The notes beneath the pieces were generated by a model, which was not told where the DNA came from, searched no databases, and saw only the letters and a list, made by a program, of their open reading frames with translations. A DNA stretch of 64,000 bases from positions 724,291-788,290 of the forward strand of contig NZ_CAXUSG020000002.1 in NCBI RefSeq assembly GCF_964253915.1. Direction: 5' to 3'. This document shows, piece after piece, positions 25,424-33,402 of this stretch (positions are counted from its first letter, which is position 1; the number at the start of each line of letters is the position of its first letter). The translations under genes were made by a program, and so were the position numbers. Source of the stretch: Metarhizobium sp964253915. Lineage in GTDB: Bacteria > Pseudomonadota > Alphaproteobacteria > Rhizobiales > Rhizobiaceae.

Positions 25424-26083
25424 TCAGGTCCTCACGCCATCGAGGCCGCGGGTGACGCGGCGTTCCAGCCAGCGCATGCCGGTGGAGATGGCCAGCGCCA
25501 TCAGGAAGTAGAGCACGAGGATCGTCGCGAAGGGGATCAGCGTACTGCCGGTCTGGGCGCGCACCACCTGCGCCTGGAAGGTCATGTCGGTGAGCGAGAT
25601 CAGCGACACGACGGCGGTGCCCTTCAGGAGTTCGATGGCATTGTTGCCGAAGGTCGGCAACATCAGAGGCAGCGCCTGCGGCAGGATGACATGGCGCATC
25701 GCCTGTCCGCGGGTCAGGTTGAGCGCGATGCAGGCCTCGCGCTGCTCACGCCCGATCGCCTTGACCGCACCGCGCACCACTTCGGCTCCGTAGGCCCCGA
25801 CGTTGAGCCCCAAGGCGAGCACGCCCGCCTGCAGCGGCGAGAGCGTGACGCCGGCAAAGGGCAACACGAAATAGACCCAGAAGAGCTGCACGAAGATCGA
25901 GGTGCCGCGGAAGAACTCGATATAGGTGGTGGCAAGCGCCCGCACCGCCATGAAGCGGCTGACGCGACCGAGCCCGGCGACGAACGCCATGATGACGGCA
26001 AGCACCGAGCCCATCACGGTGAGCTCAAGCGTCACGAGCGCGCCTTGCAGGATCAGCCCTATGTAGCCGGACCAGTCGGTCAT
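25424..26083 (-). CDS. ehuC: Ectoine/hydroxyectoine ABC transporter permease EhuC
   Basis: A 219-residue HisMQ-type permease that partners EhuD. The conserved YIEFFRGTSIFVQLFWVYF and EACIALNLTRGQAMRHVILP segments are present. ATG 26081-26083 is preferred, with GGAA seven bases upstream; GTG at 26095 is an in-frame alternative. It is separated from ehuB by a 158-bp palindromic repeat, unusual inside this otherwise overlapping operon. Confidence 0.92.
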   Translation of the reverse strand: MTDWSGYIGLILQGALVTLELTVMGSVLAVIMAFVAGLGRVSRFMAVRALATTYIEFFRGTSIFVQLFWVYFVLPFAGVTLSPLQAGVLALGLNVGAYGAEVVRGAVKAIGREQREACIALNLTRGQAMRHVILPQALPLMLPTFGNNAIELLKGTAVVSLISLTDMTFQAQVVRAQTGSTLIPFATILVLYFLMALAISTGMRWLERRVTRGLDGVRT

Positions 26084-26116
26084 GGTGTGTTCCACGTTAG
26101 CTTCAACGAAGCGGCG

Positions 26117-26274
26117 CCCCTCATCCGCCTGCCGGCACCTTCTCCCCGTAAACGGGGAGAAGGGACTGGTGGCGAGGTTTTCTCATCCCCGGCTGCGTTG
26201 CGGGGGAGGAAGCCGGCTCCTGTTTCCCCTTCGCCCCGCGTGCGGGGAGAAGGTGCCGGCAGGCGGATGAGGGG
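26117..26274. repeat. Palindromic intergenic mosaic repeat (RIME-like) between ehuB and ehuC
   Basis: The two ends, 26117-26148 and 26243-26274, are perfect 32-base inverted repeats separated by 94 bases. The left arm also folds locally: CTTCTCCCCG, loop TAAA, CGGGGAGAAG (26139-26162). Such CTCATCC...CTTCTCCCCG palindromes are common intergenic mosaic elements in Rhizobium and relatives. It lies in transcribed sequence, so the mRNA will carry a long stem that may shield or attenuate the flanking genes. Confidence 0.8.
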
Positions 26275-26288
26275 CAATCCGCAATTTC

Positions 26289-27140
26289 TCACTGCGCCGC
26301 GCAGAGCTTTTCGCGCGTCGTCGACATCGCGGCGGCAGCGGAGAAGCCGTAGGGCTCGATGATCTTTGCAAAGTCACCCGACTGCTTCATCTTGGCGAGC
26401 TCCACGTCGAAGGCGTCGCGCAGGGCCTCGTCGCCCTTGCGGAAAGCCGCACCGTCGCAATAGACTGGCGCGCCGACGACCGGGGCAACCACTTCGATGT
26501 TCGGATCGTTCGCCTTGGAGACGAGATCGTTGATCGACAGAACCGGCAGCGAATAGACGTCGATGCGGCCGTCCTGCAGCATCTTCAGGCCGCTCTGGCC
26601 ATCCGGCACGACGATGACGCGGTCCCGCGGCACGCCGGCTTCGAGCGCCAGCTTTTCTTCAGTGCCGCCGCCCGGTGCGCCGATTTTCGCATCCGGATTG
26701 TCGGCAATGTCCTTGTAGCTCTGGAGCTTCAGGGGATTGCCCTTCTTCAGCGCAAAGGCTTCCGCATCGCAAAGGATCGGTTCGGAATAGACCACGGCGG
26801 CGCAACGCTCCGGCTTCATGAACAGGCCGGCGGTGATGACGTCGTGACGGCCGGCCTGGAGGCCGGGGATCATCGCGCCATATTCGGAAATCGAGGCGAC
26901 GATGTCGGCAACGCCGAGGCGCTTGAAGACCTCGCGGGCGACATCGGGTGCGGCACCCGAAACCTTGCCGTCGGCGGCAACCGCGGTGAACGGCGGCTCG
27001 TTGGCGATGGCGACGCGGGCAAAACCCTGCGCCTTCAATTCCTCCAGCTTGCCGTCATCGGCGAAAGCCGGTGTGGCGACGACGACGGCCATCAACGCGC
27101 TTGCGCCGGCAGCCATGGTCAAAAACGTCCTCATGCTCAT
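26289..27140 (-). CDS. ehuB: Ectoine/hydroxyectoine-binding periplasmic protein EhuB
   Basis: A 283-residue family-3 solute-binding protein. A Sec signal peptide ends near AFA (about residue 27), and the mature domain begins with GKLEELKAQGFARVAIANEP. It captures ectoines in the periplasm and delivers them to EhuCD. The ATG at 27138-27140 follows AGAGGAG; a second in-frame ATG is two codons later. It is the second gene of the operon, after the ATPase. Confidence 0.92.
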   Translation of the reverse strand: MSMRTFLTMAAGASALMAVVVATPAFADDGKLEELKAQGFARVAIANEPPFTAVAADGKVSGAAPDVAREVFKRLGVADIVASISEYGAMIPGLQAGRHDVITAGLFMKPERCAAVVYSEPILCDAEAFALKKGNPLKLQSYKDIADNPDAKIGAPGGGTEEKLALEAGVPRDRVIVVPDGQSGLKMLQDGRIDVYSLPVLSINDLVSKANDPNIEVVAPVVGAPVYCDGAAFRKGDEALRDAFDVELAKMKQSGDFAKIIEPYGFSAAAAMSTTREKLCAAQ

Positions 27141-27205
27141 GTTGCGAACTCCTCTGGTGTTTTTGGTTGTTATTCGGACCCTTGTTTCCGGGCGGCGGAA
27201 GCCAC

Positions 27206-27991
27206 TCAGACGCGGTGCCCCGCCGCGATGATCTTGCGCAGGAAGGTCTGCGTGCGTTCCTGCCTGGGATTGCGGAAAATCTCGTCCGGCTTGCCTTCCT
27301 CGACGATCTTGCCGCGATCGAAAAATAGGATGCGGTCGGCGAAGTCATGGGCGAAGCCCATTTCGTGGGTGACGAGCAGCATGGTCATGTCGGTCTCGGC
27401 GGCGAGCTTGCGCATGACGTTCAGCACTTCCTCGACCAGTTCCGGGTCGAGCGCCGAGGTCACCTCGTCGAACAGCATGATCTTCGGCGAGAGCGCCAGG
27501 GCGCGGGCGATGGCAACGCGCTGCTTCTGTCCGCCGGACAATTGCGCGGGCATATTTTTGGCCTTGTCGGCCAAACCCACCATGTCGAGAAGCTCCATCG
27601 CCCGCTTCTGTGCCTCCGCCTTCGGCACGCCCTTGGTCAGCATCGGGGCGAGCGTGACGTTGTCGAGCACGCATTTGTGCGGAAAGAGATTGAAGTGCTG
27701 GAAGACCATGCCGATCTTCTCGCGCATCCTGTGCAGGTGGCGGTCGTCGGCCGGCGCAAGCCCACCGTTCTTCGGCATGTGATAGAGCTGGTCGCCATCG
27801 ACCTCGATATGACCGCCGCTGATCGTCTCCAGCGTCATCAGAATGCGCAGGATCGTCGTCTTGCCGGATCCGGAAGGGCCGATGAGGGCGAGCTTCTCAC
27901 CCGGCAGCACCTCCATCGACAACCCATCGAGCACGGTCAAGGGACCGTAGCGCTTGGTGATGGTGTCGATGCGGATGATCGGCGCTGCCAT
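27206..27991 (-). CDS. ehuA: Ectoine/hydroxyectoine ABC transporter ATP-binding protein EhuA
   Basis: A 261-residue ATPase of the polar amino acid group. Walker A GPSGSGKT is at 38-45, signature LSGGQ at 151-155 and Walker B IMLFDE at 171-176. The ATG at 27989-27991 is chosen because GGGAGAGG lies just upstream; the frame extends eight codons further. It opens the ehuABCD-eutABCDE transcription unit, with a promoter candidate in the 122-bp gap to enuR. Confidence 0.93.
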   Translation of the reverse strand: MAAPIIRIDTITKRYGPLTVLDGLSMEVLPGEKLALIGPSGSGKTTILRILMTLETISGGHIEVDGDQLYHMPKNGGLAPADDRHLHRMREKIGMVFQHFNLFPHKCVLDNVTLAPMLTKGVPKAEAQKRAMELLDMVGLADKAKNMPAQLSGGQKQRVAIARALALSPKIMLFDEVTSALDPELVEEVLNVMRKLAAETDMTMLLVTHEMGFAHDFADRILFFDRGKIVEEGKPDEIFRNPRQERTQTFLRKIIAAGHRV

Positions 27992-28026
27992 GCATGCCTC
28001 TCCCTGTTGAGACAAGTGATGGCCTA

Positions 28027-28083
28027 ACGATGCGCGCCGCTCAAAATCATGTCAATCTAAATAATAATATCATTACAATTATT
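28027..28083 (-). promoter_or_regulatory. Candidate ehu-eut promoter with adjacent AT-rich palindrome
   Basis: On the minus strand TTGACA (28050-28055) is a perfect -35 hexamer, followed 17 bases on by CATCGT (28027-28032), a weak -10. Just upstream lies AATAAT (28060-28065) paired with ATTATT (28078-28083) in a very AT-rich stretch. A palindrome touching the promoter and next to enuR is a reasonable EnuR-binding candidate. This is inference. Confidence 0.45.
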
Positions 28084-28113
28084 CTTCGGACGCCTTGTTA
28101 ACAGGCAATTGCC

Positions 28114-29499
28114 TCAAATCGCGAGCAGCAGCGCCTCCGGATTTCCACTGGCCAGCGAGGCGAGGATGCCAAGACCGGTGCGCAATTCCTGTTCGGTGGT
28201 GGAGCCAAGCGAAATACGCACCGCCGGATGCCAGCCCTGTTCGGCCGTGCGGAAGGACGACCCCGGCGCGATGCCGACGCCGCGAAGCCGCGCCTGCGAG
28301 ACGAACCCCTCCTCCGCATGCCCTTCCGGCAACGGCAGCCAGACATGCAGGCTCTGCGGATGGGCGTGATAGGGAAGACCGGCAAAGGCCTCCTCGGCGA
28401 TGGCATGGCGGACGGCGAGCGCCCGGCGCTGCCAGTGGACGAGTTCCATCGCCGTGCCGTCGCCGACCCAGCGCGTGGCGATCTCGGCAATCGACGGCGT
28501 CGCCATCCAGTTGGAAACCAGGTGGCGGTTGGCGACGGCGGCGACATAGCGGTCGGGTGCCGTCAGATAGCCGATGCGCAGGCCCGGCACGGTGATCTTG
28601 GTGAAGCTGGTGACGTAGAGCGTGCGCTCCGGCGCATAGGCCGCAATCGGCGGCGCCCTGCCTTCCACCAGCGGCCCCAGCACGTCGTTCTCGATGATCG
28701 CGATGTCATGGCGTCGCGCTACGTCGGCCAGCGCCTGCCGGCGTTCGGCGCTCATCAGCGTGGCGGTCGGGTTGATCACCGAGGGCTGCAGGAAGACGGC
28801 GCGGATGACGCCCTTGCGACAAGCCTCATCCAAAGCCTCGGGTATCATGCCGTCGCGATCGATCGGCAGGCCTTCGAGATGCAGGCCGAGATAGGTGGAC
28901 AGCGGCACGAGCGTGTGGTGGCTGATCGCTTCCGTTGCGACCGTGGCGCCGGGCGGGGCGACGCTCATCAGCGCGACCGTCATGCCCGACGTCGCGCCGT
29001 TGGTGAGATTGATGTTGAGCGGCGAGACGTCGAGGCCGCAGCGCGCCAGCCACTCCGCCGCAACCGCCCGGTGGCGCGGAAACACCATGTTCGGCCGGAA
29101 CGACAGCGCCGAGCTCGACGGCAGGTTTTCCGCAAGCCAGCCGAAGGCCTCGCGCATGCGCTCCAGGTGCAGCTGCTCGCAGACCGGCTTGAGGATCGAA
29201 AGATCCACCAGCTCGCCGAGGCGCTCGGGCAGATAAGGCGGCTCCGGTTCCTTCGGCCGCGTCTGCACGAACGAACCGCGGCCGATCTCGCCGGAGATGA
29301 GTCCGCGGCGGATCAGCTCGTCATAGGCCCGGCTGACGGTCTGCACGGACAGGTTCAGGTCGTCGGCGAGCTTGCGATGCGGCGGCAGGCGCGTGCCGTT
29401 GGGCAGTAATCCCTCCTGGATGGCGCGGGCGATCTGCTCGGCGAGGGAAAGATAGGCCGGCCGGCGCAATTGGGATATATCGGGTCGCCAATTTGTCAT
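28114..29499 (-). CDS. enuR: MocR/GabR-type PLP-binding regulator of ectoine utilization
   Basis: A 461-residue fusion of an N-terminal GntR winged helix (about residues 15-80, including LPPHRKLADDLNLSVQTVSR) and an aminotransferase-fold domain. The PLP lysine is Lys301 in SFTKITVPGLRIGY. In EnuR this lysine holds PLP, which reacts with ectoine breakdown intermediates such as N-alpha-acetyl-diaminobutyrate to lift repression. The gene is directly upstream of ehuA on the same strand and divergent from an asnC-type gene, as in other ectoine users. Confidence 0.9.
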   Translation of the reverse strand: MTNWRPDISQLRRPAYLSLAEQIARAIQEGLLPNGTRLPPHRKLADDLNLSVQTVSRAYDELIRRGLISGEIGRGSFVQTRPKEPEPPYLPERLGELVDLSILKPVCEQLHLERMREAFGWLAENLPSSSALSFRPNMVFPRHRAVAAEWLARCGLDVSPLNINLTNGATSGMTVALMSVAPPGATVATEAISHHTLVPLSTYLGLHLEGLPIDRDGMIPEALDEACRKGVIRAVFLQPSVINPTATLMSAERRQALADVARRHDIAIIENDVLGPLVEGRAPPIAAYAPERTLYVTSFTKITVPGLRIGYLTAPDRYVAAVANRHLVSNWMATPSIAEIATRWVGDGTAMELVHWQRRALAVRHAIAEEAFAGLPYHAHPQSLHVWLPLPEGHAEEGFVSQARLRGVGIAPGSSFRTAEQGWHPAVRISLGSTTEQELRTGLGILASLASGNPEALLLAI

Positions 29500-29529
29500 G
29501 ATTTTACATTGCGGAAATTCAGTTCAATT

Positions 29530-29557
29530 GACAACGCCAAAATGCCTTTCCATTGTC
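29530..29557. promoter_or_regulatory. GACAA/TTGTC inverted pair in the enuR-asnC divergent gap
   Basis: GACAA (29530-29534) and TTGTC (29553-29557) form a short inverted pair in the 101-bp divergent promoter region. The same GACAAT core recurs upstream of the dehydrogenase at 30203. Lrp/AsnC proteins often bind spaced degenerate repeats of this kind. Evidence is weak because the half sites are only five bases. Confidence 0.3.
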
Positions 29558-29600
29558 TTTTTCCTCGCTTTGACATGATACCGCCCGGAGGACGCTCCTC

Positions 29601-30083
29601 GTGAAACTCGACGCCATAGACCTGCGCATCCTCAACGCGATCCAGGAGAACGGACGCATCACCAAGCTGGCGTTGGCGGAAAAGGCAGGCCTTTCCCCCA
29701 CGCCCTGCTGGCTGCGCCTGCACAAGCTGGAAAAGGCCGGCATCGTCACCGGCTATCATGCCCGCATCGCCGTCCGGCGTCTGGCACCGGTCACCGGGGT
29801 AATGATGGAGGTGACGCTGGCCAACCACCGCCAGGCGGATTTCGACCGCTTCGAGCGGGCCGTCGCGTCGACTCCGGAGATCGTCGCCTGCTGGTCGGTC
29901 GGCGGCGGTGTCGATTACATCCTGAAGATCATGGCGGTCGACATCGACGCCTATCAGCGCCTCGTGGACAGCCTTCTGGAACGCGAACTCGGCATCGACC
30001 GCTATTTCACCTACATCATCACCAAGACGGTGAAGGAGGAGGCGGTGCTGCCACTGGCGGCGCTGCTTCCCGCCACCGAATAG
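29601..30083 (+). CDS. Lrp/AsnC-family regulator of the ectoine locus
   Basis: A 160-residue feast/famine regulator. The N-terminal helix-turn-helix spans about residues 4-60 (DLRILNAIQENGRITKLALA, then SPTPCWLRLHKLE), followed by a RAM ligand-binding domain. The start is GTG with CCGGAGGAC upstream. AsnC-type genes are a regular companion of ectoine-degradation clusters (DoeX and asnC in other bacteria), where they act with EnuR. It is divergent from enuR and followed by the semialdehyde dehydrogenase gene. Confidence 0.88.
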   Translation: MKLDAIDLRILNAIQENGRITKLALAEKAGLSPTPCWLRLHKLEKAGIVTGYHARIAVRRLAPVTGVMMEVTLANHRQADFDRFERAVASTPEIVACWSVGGGVDYILKIMAVDIDAYQRLVDSLLERELGIDRYFTYIITKTVKEEAVLPLAALLPATE

Positions 30084-30084
30084 G

Positions 30085-30153
30085 CAGATTGTCTACGACT
30101 GCCCGCAGCTTTGGCCAAAGTCTCTGCGGCCCATCGCGGCAATGGACAATCTG
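30085..30153. promoter_or_regulatory. Inverted CAGATTGTC/GACAATCTG pair before the dehydrogenase gene
   Basis: CAGATTGTC (30085-30093) and GACAATCTG (30145-30153) are perfect 9-base inverted copies, 51 bases apart, in the 119-bp gap between the asnC-type gene and the semialdehyde dehydrogenase. The right copy is also a small palindrome, GACA-ATC-TGTC. They are candidate binding sites for the neighbouring AsnC-type protein. Confidence 0.45.
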
Positions 30154-30202
30154 TCTCTGCGCCTGTGCCAGACTTCTGCGCACACAGCCAGAGGAGGCCG
30201 CC

Positions 30203-31699
30203 ATGACCGCCCTATTCGCCCGGACGACTTTCCACGACGCGCTCGCCCGCCTCAGCGACCCCCAACTCCTTCGCGAGCTCGCCTATGTCGGTGGCCGATG
30301 GGTGGCAGGACGGGACGGCGCCAGCTTCAAGGTGACGGACCCGGCCTCGTCGGCAACGCTGGCCTGGGTCGCGGCCCTCGATGCCGGGCAGGCTTCCGAG
30401 GCCATCGCCGCCGCAAGCGAGGCGTTCCCCGCCTGGCGCGACAGGCTGCCGCAGCAGCGCGCCGCGATCCTGCGCAAGTGGCACGACCTGATGCTGGAGG
30501 CGCGCGAGGACCTGGCGCTGCTGATGACGCTTGAACAGGGCAAGCCGCTTGCCGAATCCCGCGGCGAGATCGATTATGCCGCCGCCTTTATCCAGTGGTA
30601 TGCCGAGGAAGGAAAACGCCTCAACGCCGAGAGCGTCACCAGCCACCTGCCCGGCGCGGAGATGATCGTGCGCCGCGAGGCACTTGGTGTCGCCGGCATC
30701 GTCACGCCATGGAATTTCCCGTCCGCCATGCTCACCCGCAAGGCCGCCGCGGCGCTTGCCGCCGGTTGCACCGTCGTCGCCCACCCGTCCAGCGAAACGC
30801 CGCTTTCGGCGCTCGCGCTTGCCGAGCTCGGCGAACGGGCCGGCCTTCCCGCCGGCGTCTTCAATGTGGTGACCGGAGATGCCGCAACCATCGTCGGCCG
30901 CCTGAGCGCCGACGCACGGGTGCGCGCTTTGAGTTTTACCGGCTCGACGGAGATCGGCAGGCTGATCGCCGGCCATTGCGCGCCGACGATGAAGCGGCTG
31001 GTGATGGAGCTTGGTGGCCACGCTCCGCTCATCGTCTTCGCCGATGCCGATATGAAAAAGGCCGTCGACATCGCCATCGACGCCAAATTCGCGACATCGG
31101 GCCAGGATTGCCTTGCCGCAAACCGCATCTATGTGGAGCGCCCCGTGCTTGCCGCCTTCACCGAGGCCTTCAAGGCGCGCATCGCGGCGTTGAAAGTCGG
31201 AAACGGGCTTGAAGCGAATGTCGAGATCGGGCCGCTGATGCATGAGCGCGCCATCGCCAAGGTGGAGGAACAGGTTGCCGATGCGCTGCAGCAGGGTGCA
31301 AGATTGCTGGCCGGCGGCAAGCGCCACACAGCCGGCCCGCTGTTTTACCAGCCGACATTGCTGGCCGACGTTCCCGACGCCGCGCTGATCATGCGCGCGG
31401 AAACCTTCGGCCCGGTCGCCGCCGTCACGGCCTTCGACAGCGAGGCGGAGGTGATCGCCCGCGCCAACGACACCGAATACGGCCTCGTCGCCTATGTCGT
31501 CACCGAAAACGGCGCCCGCCAGATGCGCCTTGCCCGCGCGCTGGAATACGGCATGGTTGCCGTCAACCGCGTGAAGATCACCGGCAGCCCGATCCCCTTC
31601 GGCGGCTGGAAACAATCCGGTCTCGGACGCGAGGGCTCGCGCCACGGCATGGAGGCCTTCACCGAACTGAAATATCTCTGCATCGACACCGCTGGCTAA
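30203..31699 (+). CDS. NAD(P)-dependent succinate-semialdehyde dehydrogenase-type aldehyde dehydrogenase
   Basis: A 498-residue full-length aldehyde dehydrogenase. The catalytic pair is Glu269 (MELGGHAP) and Cys303 (SGQDCLAAN), with the VTPWNFPSAMLTRK cofactor loop and C-terminal PFGGWKQSGLGREGS. It closely resembles succinate-semialdehyde dehydrogenases (GabD/SsdA). In ectoine catabolism a dehydrogenase finishes the path from 2,4-diaminobutyrate via aspartate semialdehyde, and ssd-like genes are often linked. GAGGAGG precedes ATG 30203. No diaminobutyrate transaminase gene lies beside it. Confidence 0.9.
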   Translation: MTALFARTTFHDALARLSDPQLLRELAYVGGRWVAGRDGASFKVTDPASSATLAWVAALDAGQASEAIAAASEAFPAWRDRLPQQRAAILRKWHDLMLEAREDLALLMTLEQGKPLAESRGEIDYAAAFIQWYAEEGKRLNAESVTSHLPGAEMIVRREALGVAGIVTPWNFPSAMLTRKAAAALAAGCTVVAHPSSETPLSALALAELGERAGLPAGVFNVVTGDAATIVGRLSADARVRALSFTGSTEIGRLIAGHCAPTMKRLVMELGGHAPLIVFADADMKKAVDIAIDAKFATSGQDCLAANRIYVERPVLAAFTEAFKARIAALKVGNGLEANVEIGPLMHERAIAKVEEQVADALQQGARLLAGGKRHTAGPLFYQPTLLADVPDAALIMRAETFGPVAAVTAFDSEAEVIARANDTEYGLVAYVVTENGARQMRLARALEYGMVAVNRVKITGSPIPFGGWKQSGLGREGSRHGMEAFTELKYLCIDTAG

Positions 31700-32176
31700 T
31701 CCTGGCGCCATGAATTTGTTGAAGACCTTGGGACCGTTCTTGCGCTGCCTCGACGACGGCCATGAGGTGAAGGTCGATTTCCTTTATTTCCTGAACGATG
31801 TCCTCCGGCGTGCGACCTGATCTCCGAGAAGTTTTACATCCCGATCGACCTGATTATTCTGCACCCCTCTGACCCGCTTCTTGCCTCAATTTAGGAAAGA
31901 AGGCGTCTACAAATCTCGGGGCTACTCAGGTTGACCTTGTCGCCGGTTGGACCGGCTAGTACCGCAGGCGTTCTGTGCCGTGCTACGGCCGGTCACCGCC
32001 GCAACCTATCAGGTCGGCGTGATAGGCATCATCATCTGGGCGGTTTCATGGGGCACAAGCCATGCGGGAATCGGCCTCGCCCTCGGCGGCCTGGTGTTGT
32101 TCATCATGCCGTTGGCGCTGCCGCACTATCTCGGTGTGGCGTGTCGGCTGTAAGACAAATCCGACGTTGCGGGCGG
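31700..32176. other. Gene-poor stretch with one possible membrane-protein fragment
   Basis: No convincing complete gene. A plus-strand stretch ending at a TAA at 32151-32153 encodes about 50 hydrophobic residues (VGVIGIIIWAVSWGTSHAGI, then LALGGLVLFIMPLALPHYLG) that look like two membrane helices. It has no ATG and no good ribosome site, so it is probably the tail of a lost gene. 31700-31940 shows nothing recognisable. Confidence 0.35.
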
Positions 32177-32467
32177 TCAAAGCACCTTCGGCCAAAGCTG
32201 GTGTGCGTGCATCACCGTGATGATCTCGATGTCACGGCCGACACGATAGGGAATGATGTAGGGTATGTCCGCCAGAACGATCTCACGGGTGCCTTTGATG
32301 CGGCCCGGACGCCCCGAGGCCGGAAAATCGATCAGCATATCGACCACCGAGACAATCCGCGCGACCGCGCGCGCCGCCGCTTCCGGATCGTCTTTCGCGA
32401 TAAACTCGCCAATCTGGTCGAGCCGCCGTAGGGCCCGCAGCGTCCAGCGGATACGCTTGCCGCTCAC
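32177..32467 (-). CDS. ParE/RelE-superfamily toxin
   Basis: A 96-residue type II toxin. The opening helix pair IRWTLRALRRLDQIGEFIA, central RPGRIKGTREIVL and ending IPYRVGRDIEIITVMHAHQL are typical of the ParE branch. Family members poison gyrase or, in RelE-like cases, cut mRNA at the ribosome. The start is GTG at 32465-32467, overlapping the antitoxin stop (GTGA), so it is translated after its antitoxin. It probably stabilises the surrounding accessory DNA. Confidence 0.88.
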   Translation of the reverse strand: MSGKRIRWTLRALRRLDQIGEFIAKDDPEAAARAVARIVSVVDMLIDFPASGRPGRIKGTREIVLADIPYIIPYRVGRDIEIITVMHAHQLWPKVL

Positions 32468-32709
32468 GACTGGCGTACGGACTTGACGTATTTCCCGACG
32501 ACCTTCGCCACCTCGTCGTCACTGGCGAACTCGCCCCGGTCGGCCTCGGCCAACCCGACCTCGATCTCCGCCAGCTGCCATTCCTCACGGGCAACATAAT
32601 CCTCAATCGCCTGCGCAGCCATATAGGACCGTGAGCGGTCCAGCTTCTCGGCGATCTGGTTAAGCTTGGTAGCGGTCTCTTCCGAGATGCGGACAGTGAA
32701 GGCGGCCAT
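32464..32709 (-). CDS. CopG/ParD-type ribbon-helix-helix antitoxin
   Basis: An 81-residue antitoxin. The N-terminal ribbon-helix-helix (FTVRISEETATKLNQIAEKL) binds DNA, and the acidic C-terminal half should wrap the toxin. ATG 32707-32709 begins exactly at the DNA-binding strand. It is transcribed first, from a clear promoter upstream that is overlapped by GGTTCAC/GTGAACC repeats, as expected for autoregulation by the toxin-antitoxin complex. Confidence 0.88.
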   Translation of the reverse strand: MAAFTVRISEETATKLNQIAEKLDRSRSYMAAQAIEDYVAREEWQLAEIEVGLAEADRGEFASDDEVAKVVGKYVKSVRQS

Positions 32710-32725
32710 AGCACTGACTTTCTTT

Positions 32726-32772
32726 GGTTCACTATAATTATGGGTGAACCACCTTGGTTCGTCAAGGTTCAC
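32726..32772 (-). promoter_or_regulatory. Toxin-antitoxin promoter and operator
   Basis: On the minus strand TTGACG (32760-32765), a 17-base spacer and CATAAT (32737-32742) form a near-consensus promoter 28-33 bases before the antitoxin ATG. GGTTCAC at 32726-32732 and GTGAACC at 32744-32750 form a perfect inverted repeat that spans the -10, and a third GGTTCAC lies at 32766-32772 beside the -35. Binding there would block polymerase. Confidence 0.7.
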
Positions 32773-32879
32773 GCGACGACGGTACACCGTGTCAGTCCTC
32801 ATGTCTCTTCCCTCCTCTTATTGCCCATCGCGGGACGTTGACCCTTTCGAGATCTGCCAAGCGGCCCCTTGCGAACCGC
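32773..32879. other. Gap between toxin-antitoxin promoter and IS110 remnant
   Basis: No gene motif or repeat could be supported here. It probably contains the eroded 3-prime end of the adjacent transposase remnant. Confidence 0.3.
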
Positions 32880-33140
32880 CAAGCGGTGTCGCGGGGACAT
32901 CCCTCTGTCCTCGGTCCTGTGCTGCCCTGCGTTCCGTGCCGGAGCGGCGCTTCTGCCGCTCTTGCCGCCACGGCAACCCGCGCCATCTTGTTTGCGAGGA
33001 CTACCACCGCCACCCTTGGCGCGCCGCACGACCGGCGAGCCAAGGGTGGCGGGCATGCCCCATTTGCTTCGCTCGCTTGAGCACTGCCAGCGCACCAATG
33101 ACCAACAATTGTCGGAGGTAGCGGCTATCGGCTTCCACGG
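32880..33140 (-). mobile_element. IS110-family transposase C-terminal remnant
   Basis: The minus strand encodes SRYLRQLLVIGALAVLKRAK, then, after a frameshift near 33010, VVLANKMARVA. These are the conserved C-terminal blocks of IS110/IS1111-type transposases (the target block typically reads ARRPAKVAAVALANKMAR). The N-terminal DEDD domain is absent, so the element is dead. It abuts the toxin-antitoxin promoter region, which may have been imported or rearranged with it. Confidence 0.7.
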
Positions 33141-33402
33141 ATCAAATCCCGATCAACTCGAGGACGATTTGTTCGATCGTTTGCAAGCCTGATCTTATGG
33201 TCGCCGCAGCCACCGCGAATTGCCGATTCCAAGGCCACAATGGCTTTTGCCGAAATCAATTTTAGCGATTGCCGGTACGACTGCGATGCCACGATAGCGA
33301 GCGAGTTTATTCCCCTTCCCCCGCCTGAAAGAGAACGGCATTTCTTATAATGCATTAAATCTACTGATTTTATATGCTAATAATCGAACAGGTTGAACGC
33401 CC
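33141..33402 (+). promoter_or_regulatory. Upstream region of the organosulfur operon with -10 candidate
   Basis: No gene is seen. On the plus strand a perfect TATAAT lies at 33346-33351, with CCTGAA (33324-33329) sixteen bases before it as a poor -35. Weak -35 plus strong -10 is the pattern of an activator-dependent promoter. The 33350-33390 stretch is AT-rich. No regulator gene adjoins the operon. Confidence 0.4.

Noticed and set aside
31710..31821. Short plus-strand peptide beginning MNLLKTLGPFLRCLDDGHEV
   Set aside because: Only 37 codons, no ribosome site and no family recognised; probably chance.
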